NCBI RefSeq assembly: GCF_001440405.1
Contig: NZ_LLXX01000119.1
Coordinates: 283,696-347,695, forward strand
Direction of reading: 5' to 3'
Length of the DNA stretch: 64,000 nt
Source of the DNA: Bradyrhizobium valentinum
GTDB taxonomy: Bacteria; Pseudomonadota; Alphaproteobacteria; Rhizobiales; Xanthobacteraceae
The notes under the pieces were generated by a model. It did not search any database, had not been told where the DNA came from, and worked only from the letters and a program-made list of their open reading frames with translations. The number at the start of each line of letters is the position of its first letter. The first letter of the stretch is position 1. Shown one piece after another: positions 61,251 to 64,000 of the stretch. Both the position numbers and the translations under genes were made by a program.

Positions 61251-62642
61251 ATGGACCCATGGCGATTGGCGACGACGGCGCAGCGCCGAATCAACGCGCT
61301 CGCGAGCCTGGCTCTCGCGAGCTGTATTCTGGCCTGGCTTGCAGGCTTCGGTTCGGCTTCCATCAAGTACACCAGCGCTTCCGTCGAGGGCACCGGTGCA
61401 GCTTCCATCGCGAGCGTCGGCGCGAAGCCAATCGTGGAGCGCCACGAACCAACTGTCATCGCAAGCACCGAGCCCACGGACCTACCGCCGCCGACCGTAG
61501 TAGCGAACGCCACCATCGGCGATGTTGAGGTGGCGACGCCCGCCAAAGCCACGCCAGAAAAAACCACCGACACGACGGCGAGTCTGGATGAGCCGAAACC
61601 GTTTGTCGTGGCCGCGCTGCCGGATTCGTCGCAGGTGTTTCCGCCCGAAGCACCGTCCGCCGGGGGCGTGACAGCGAGCAAGGCTGATCCCGCGCCGGAG
61701 AAAGCCGCCGACGCGACGGCAAGCCAGGACGAGCCGAAACCTTTGGTCGTGGCCACGCTGACCGATCCGTCGCAGGTGTTTCCGCCCGAAGCACTATCCG
61801 CCGACGGCGCAACGACCCTCAATGCCCAGCAAGCTGTGAGCATCATCGAAATCAACGAGGAATGTCTGGTGGTCGAGATCTGCATCGACCGATACCTGTG
61901 GGCCCTCTACGAGCGGGCGCCCAAGATCGACGCCATCAAGGTGCATGAGCGAAGGAAAGTGACAGTCAAGAGGAAGGGCAAGACAGTGACTGTCACCAGG
62001 ACCTTTACCAGGCGGGTCGACGAGGATTTTACGTGGAAGGACCCGAAGGCGGCGGACAAGGCCGGTATGGCGATGATGGACTACGTGATCGGAGGCATGG
62101 ACCGGAAGTTCAAGCTGAAGCTCTTTCATACGCTCCATGCGGCTGAGCAGGCCGGCCTGTCGCCCGGCATCACCAGCGCGTTCCGCGACGACTACCGTCA
62201 GTCGATCGCAACCGGCCTGAAGGCAGCAACCGGCCGATCCTACCATGGCGGCAGTTCCCGCGGCGGCTATGGCGGCGGGGTTGCGGCCGATGTGGTGAGC
62301 GTCAAGGGCAGCACCCGCGCGCAGCGATGGGTCTCCACTGAAAAGCTCTGGAAGTGGATCGACGAGCGCGGCAGGGAATTTGGAATCGGGCGGCCCTATC
62401 TCGATAGGGATCCGCCGCATGTGGCGCCGATCGACGGCCAGGAATATGCCTCTCGCCGCGGCGGAACGAAAACGCAAGACGCGCAAGCGAAGGTCAAGAA
62501 GCCCAACCGGGTCGCTGTGCGGGACGACCACAGCAAGGCCAAGGCGAAGCGGAACGACCACAGCAGCAAGACGAAACAGGCTAAGGCCGCAAGATTGCCA
62601 CAGGCCAAGACCGCAAAATTGTCCAAGGGACGAACCATGTAG
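61251..62642 (+). CDS. Secreted/anchored M15-like peptidase-fold protein with tandem repeat
   Basis: 463 residues, ATG with GGAGG 6 bases upstream. An N-terminal membrane helix (NALASLALASCILAWLAGFGS) comes first, then a Pro/Ala/Thr/Glu-rich periplasmic linker holding a 47-residue tandem duplication (DNA at 61551-61832). A domain from about 200 to 400 resembles VanY/M15 D,D-carboxypeptidases: SYHGG (His), GVAADVVS (Asp) and DPPHVAP (His) as zinc ligands. The last 60 residues are Lys-rich and low-complexity. Probable cell-wall-related role; activity uncertain. Confidence 0.75.
   Translation: MDPWRLATTAQRRINALASLALASCILAWLAGFGSASIKYTSASVEGTGAASIASVGAKPIVERHEPTVIASTEPTDLPPPTVVANATIGDVEVATPAKATPEKTTDTTASLDEPKPFVVAALPDSSQVFPPEAPSAGGVTASKADPAPEKAADATASQDEPKPLVVATLTDPSQVFPPEALSADGATTLNAQQAVSIIEINEECLVVEICIDRYLWALYERAPKIDAIKVHERRKVTVKRKGKTVTVTRTFTRRVDEDFTWKDPKAADKAGMAMMDYVIGGMDRKFKLKLFHTLHAAEQAGLSPGITSAFRDDYRQSIATGLKAATGRSYHGGSSRGGYGGGVAADVVSVKGSTRAQRWVSTEKLWKWIDERGREFGIGRPYLDRDPPHVAPIDGQEYASRRGGTKTQDAQAKVKKPNRVAVRDDHSKAKAKRNDHSSKTKQAKAARLPQAKTAKLSKGRTM
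61551..61832 (+). repeat. 141-bp in-frame tandem duplication
   Basis: Two copies, 61551-61691 and 61692-61832, each coding 47 residues. Unit 1 reads TPEKTTDTTASLDEPKPF and then VVAALPDSSQVFPPEAPSAG. Unit 2 reads APEKAADATASQDEPKPL and then VVATLTDPSQVFPPEALSAD. Lies in the periplasmic linker. Confidence 0.8.
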
Positions 62643-62749
62643 CCGGCACTTCCGGCTTCATGCGGAAGGACCTGCAAACCCGCCTCGCTTACGCTCCTGC
62701 CAGGAGCGCATCCATCATGCACATCCTCTCGACCAGGCGGCAGCGAGCG

Positions 62750-63079
62750 TCAGCCCGTGTTTCTGACCGCATCAGCCAGCATGGCGTAAAGCTCGCGCTT
62801 GGTGAATTCCTTGGTCGGCGTCGGTACCTGCTTGGGCTTCGACACCACCTTATCCACCGGCCGGCCACACGCTGCCGCCAGGGCTGGCCTTCGCGTCGGC
62901 ACGGCCACGATCTTGGGGCTGGTCGTTGGTGGCTTGTGACCCCGCTTGTGGCCCAGGCGCTTCAACTTGGCGCTGACGGCGTTGCGGCTGTAGCCCAGCC
63001 GACTTGCGATCTGACCGGCACTCTGGCCGTCGGCCCAGAGCTGCTTGAGCAGTGCTACGTCTTTCGCATCCCAACTCAT
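62750..63079 (-). CDS. Short GcrA-like cell-cycle regulator
   Basis: 109 residues. The N-terminal HTH (MSWDAKDVALLKQLWADGQSAGQIASRLGYSRNAVSAKLKRLG) is the GcrA DNA-binding domain, which recognises CcrM-methylated GANTC-containing promoters and works with sigma-70. Chromosomal GcrA is usually about 160-175 residues with a Pro/Lys linker and C-terminal sigma-binding part; this one is shorter, suggesting a paralogue, as often seen in prophages and islands. Confidence 0.83.
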   Translation of the reverse strand: MSWDAKDVALLKQLWADGQSAGQIASRLGYSRNAVSAKLKRLGHKRGHKPPTTSPKIVAVPTRRPALAAACGRPVDKVVSKPKQVPTPTKEFTKRELYAMLADAVRNTG

Positions 63080-63197
63080 GGAAGATACTATACGCCTGTT
63101 GTCGACAACAGGCGAGTCGTTGCTGATGGTGCTCGGCCGACGGTTGATCTCGTCGTTAATGCAGCCGCCACCAGCTTGGGGAATTGGCTAGTGGTGT

Positions 63198-63965
63198 CTA
63201 CTCCTGCCTCGGCTCGCCAGCTCGCGAAGCGGTCGCCGCGACCGTCAAGGCGATCGCTGCGGGATCGCAGCACAGCACCATCAACAGGATCAGCCATCGC
63301 ACCGCGGCTTCGGGCGCGGCACCGACCATCATCGCAAGATACTGGATCGGGCCTGCGGATGCTTCGATGCGCGAACGCTCGCCGGCCAGCGCCGCGCGTT
63401 GCGCCTGCAGACCCACCAGCGCTGCGGTTGCCGCCTGTCGCTGCGTATCCAGTCCATCCCGCGTTGCGCGCTCTTGCGCCGCGATGTTGATGGCCCGGGT
63501 TACCCGGCCACGCCGTGTCGACTCGTCCACCGCCCGGTCGATTTGCGCAATGCGGCCGGCCAGGTCGGCGACAACAGCCGTTTGCGCCGTGACGCGGGCA
63601 TCGAGCGCTTCAATGCGCTCAGTGACGCCGGAACGCGACGTGGCCGCCACACTGACGTGTGCCTCGACCAGCTTGCCGAACACACCGGCGGCGTTGATGA
63701 GTGCAAGGCCGGCGACGAGGGCGACCATGACGAAACGCATTTTCCAGTTGGTCCGACGCCAGTGCGCGGCGAGCCACCCGGCGATCACGAGCTTGCCGGC
63801 TTCCATCGTGGCGGCGAGCACCATGACCGCAACCGGATCACCCGGAAATATTTCGGCCATGCCCGCGACTGAAAAATAGGCTGCAACCGTCGCCAGTGCG
63901 AGCGCTGCCGCAAGGGCAACGGCGCCGCTGGTGCGTTTCGGAGCGGCGGGAACGGCCTCCGGCAC
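63198..63965 (-). CDS. Membrane protein with central coiled coil (5' end may lie beyond the window)
   Basis: At least 255 residues from a GTG at 63965. The frame stays open to the window edge and the upstream part is Pro/Ala-rich, so the true start may be outside. Two or three membrane helices come first (SGAVALAAALALATVAAYFSVAGM, ATMEAGKLVIAGWLAAHW, FVMVALVAGLALINAAGVFG). Then a roughly 110-residue coiled coil (IEALDARVTAQTAVVADLAGRIAQIDRAV...) and a last helix (WLILLMVLCCDPAAIALTV) follow. Possibly of phage or island origin; no function assigned. Confidence 0.65.
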   Translation of the reverse strand: MPEAVPAAPKRTSGAVALAAALALATVAAYFSVAGMAEIFPGDPVAVMVLAATMEAGKLVIAGWLAAHWRRTNWKMRFVMVALVAGLALINAAGVFGKLVEAHVSVAATSRSGVTERIEALDARVTAQTAVVADLAGRIAQIDRAVDESTRRGRVTRAINIAAQERATRDGLDTQRQAATAALVGLQAQRAALAGERSRIEASAGPIQYLAMMVGAAPEAAVRWLILLMVLCCDPAAIALTVAATASRAGEPRQE

Positions 63966-64000
63966 GGCGGGCGCGGCGGAAACCGCCGGCGGCTCGAGCG

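Overview
The window looks like chromosome from an alphaproteobacterium of the Bradyrhizobium/Rhizobiales type. It is GC-rich and densely packed, with many 4-nt ATGA overlaps between genes. It carries GcrA, a 1.6-kDa-residue-class NAD-glutamate dehydrogenase, rhizobial intergenic palindromes, many ABC importers and sigma-54 type promoters. All calls come from reading the sequence and from family knowledge; no database search was possible.

Region 1 (about 1-18.6 kb) is a nitrogen-scavenging locus. A basic DUF6496-like protein and a formamidase come first. Two complete BMP/nucleoside-type ABC importers follow, in mirrored gene order. The first importer operon also encodes a biuret-hydrolase-like cysteine hydrolase and a guanine-deaminase-like enzyme. 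An 8-oxoguanine deaminase and a two-gene xanthine-dehydrogenase-like molybdenum hydroxylase follow. Sigma-54 (-24/-12) promoters precede the first importer operon (perfect match) and the molybdenum hydroxylase (near-perfect), with weaker candidates elsewhere. This suggests nitrogen-limitation control of purine and oxidised-purine use.

Region 2 (18.7-32.6 kb) is one tightly overlapping minus-strand array of 11 genes. It encodes a Liv-type importer (with a LivH-LivM fusion), an amidase, a phosphonoacetate hydrolase, a second alkaline-phosphatase-superfamily hydrolase and a Ugp-type importer. A divergent SorC-family regulator lies beyond a pair of CACATTTGTG repeats spaced 20 bp.

Region 3 (32.6-41.5 kb) is a phosphonate BIOSYNTHESIS cluster: PEP mutase, a frameshifted SAM methyltransferase, phosphonopyruvate decarboxylase, an EamA exporter and phosphonoacetaldehyde dehydrogenase. 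Together these would make phosphonoacetate, possibly methylated. The neighbouring genes are a PAS-like protein, a SnoaL-like protein, a GNAT-like protein and an XRE regulator. A shared motif, TAATTCTAGTTGAT, lies upstream of the PEP mutase and in the XRE/GNAT divergent promoter. Synthesis of phosphonoacetate beside a dedicated phosphonoacetate-releasing uptake operon is the most striking feature of the window.

Region 4 (41.7-52.4 kb) holds a TetR regulator with a 17+17 bp operator palindrome, an RND efflux pair, and the NAD-glutamate dehydrogenase.

Region 5 (52.5-58.3 kb) is a 5.7-kb insertion bounded by a 48-bp direct duplication of the 3' half of tRNA-Gln. It carries an M48 protease, a Q/G-rich protein with three helical repeats, a small partner protein and a cytoplasmic subtilisin. 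No integrase is visible. Region 6 (58.3-64 kb) has tRNA-Gln, a DmdC-like acyl-CoA dehydrogenase, an M15-like protein with a tandem repeat, a short GcrA-like protein and a coiled-coil membrane protein that may run off the window edge.
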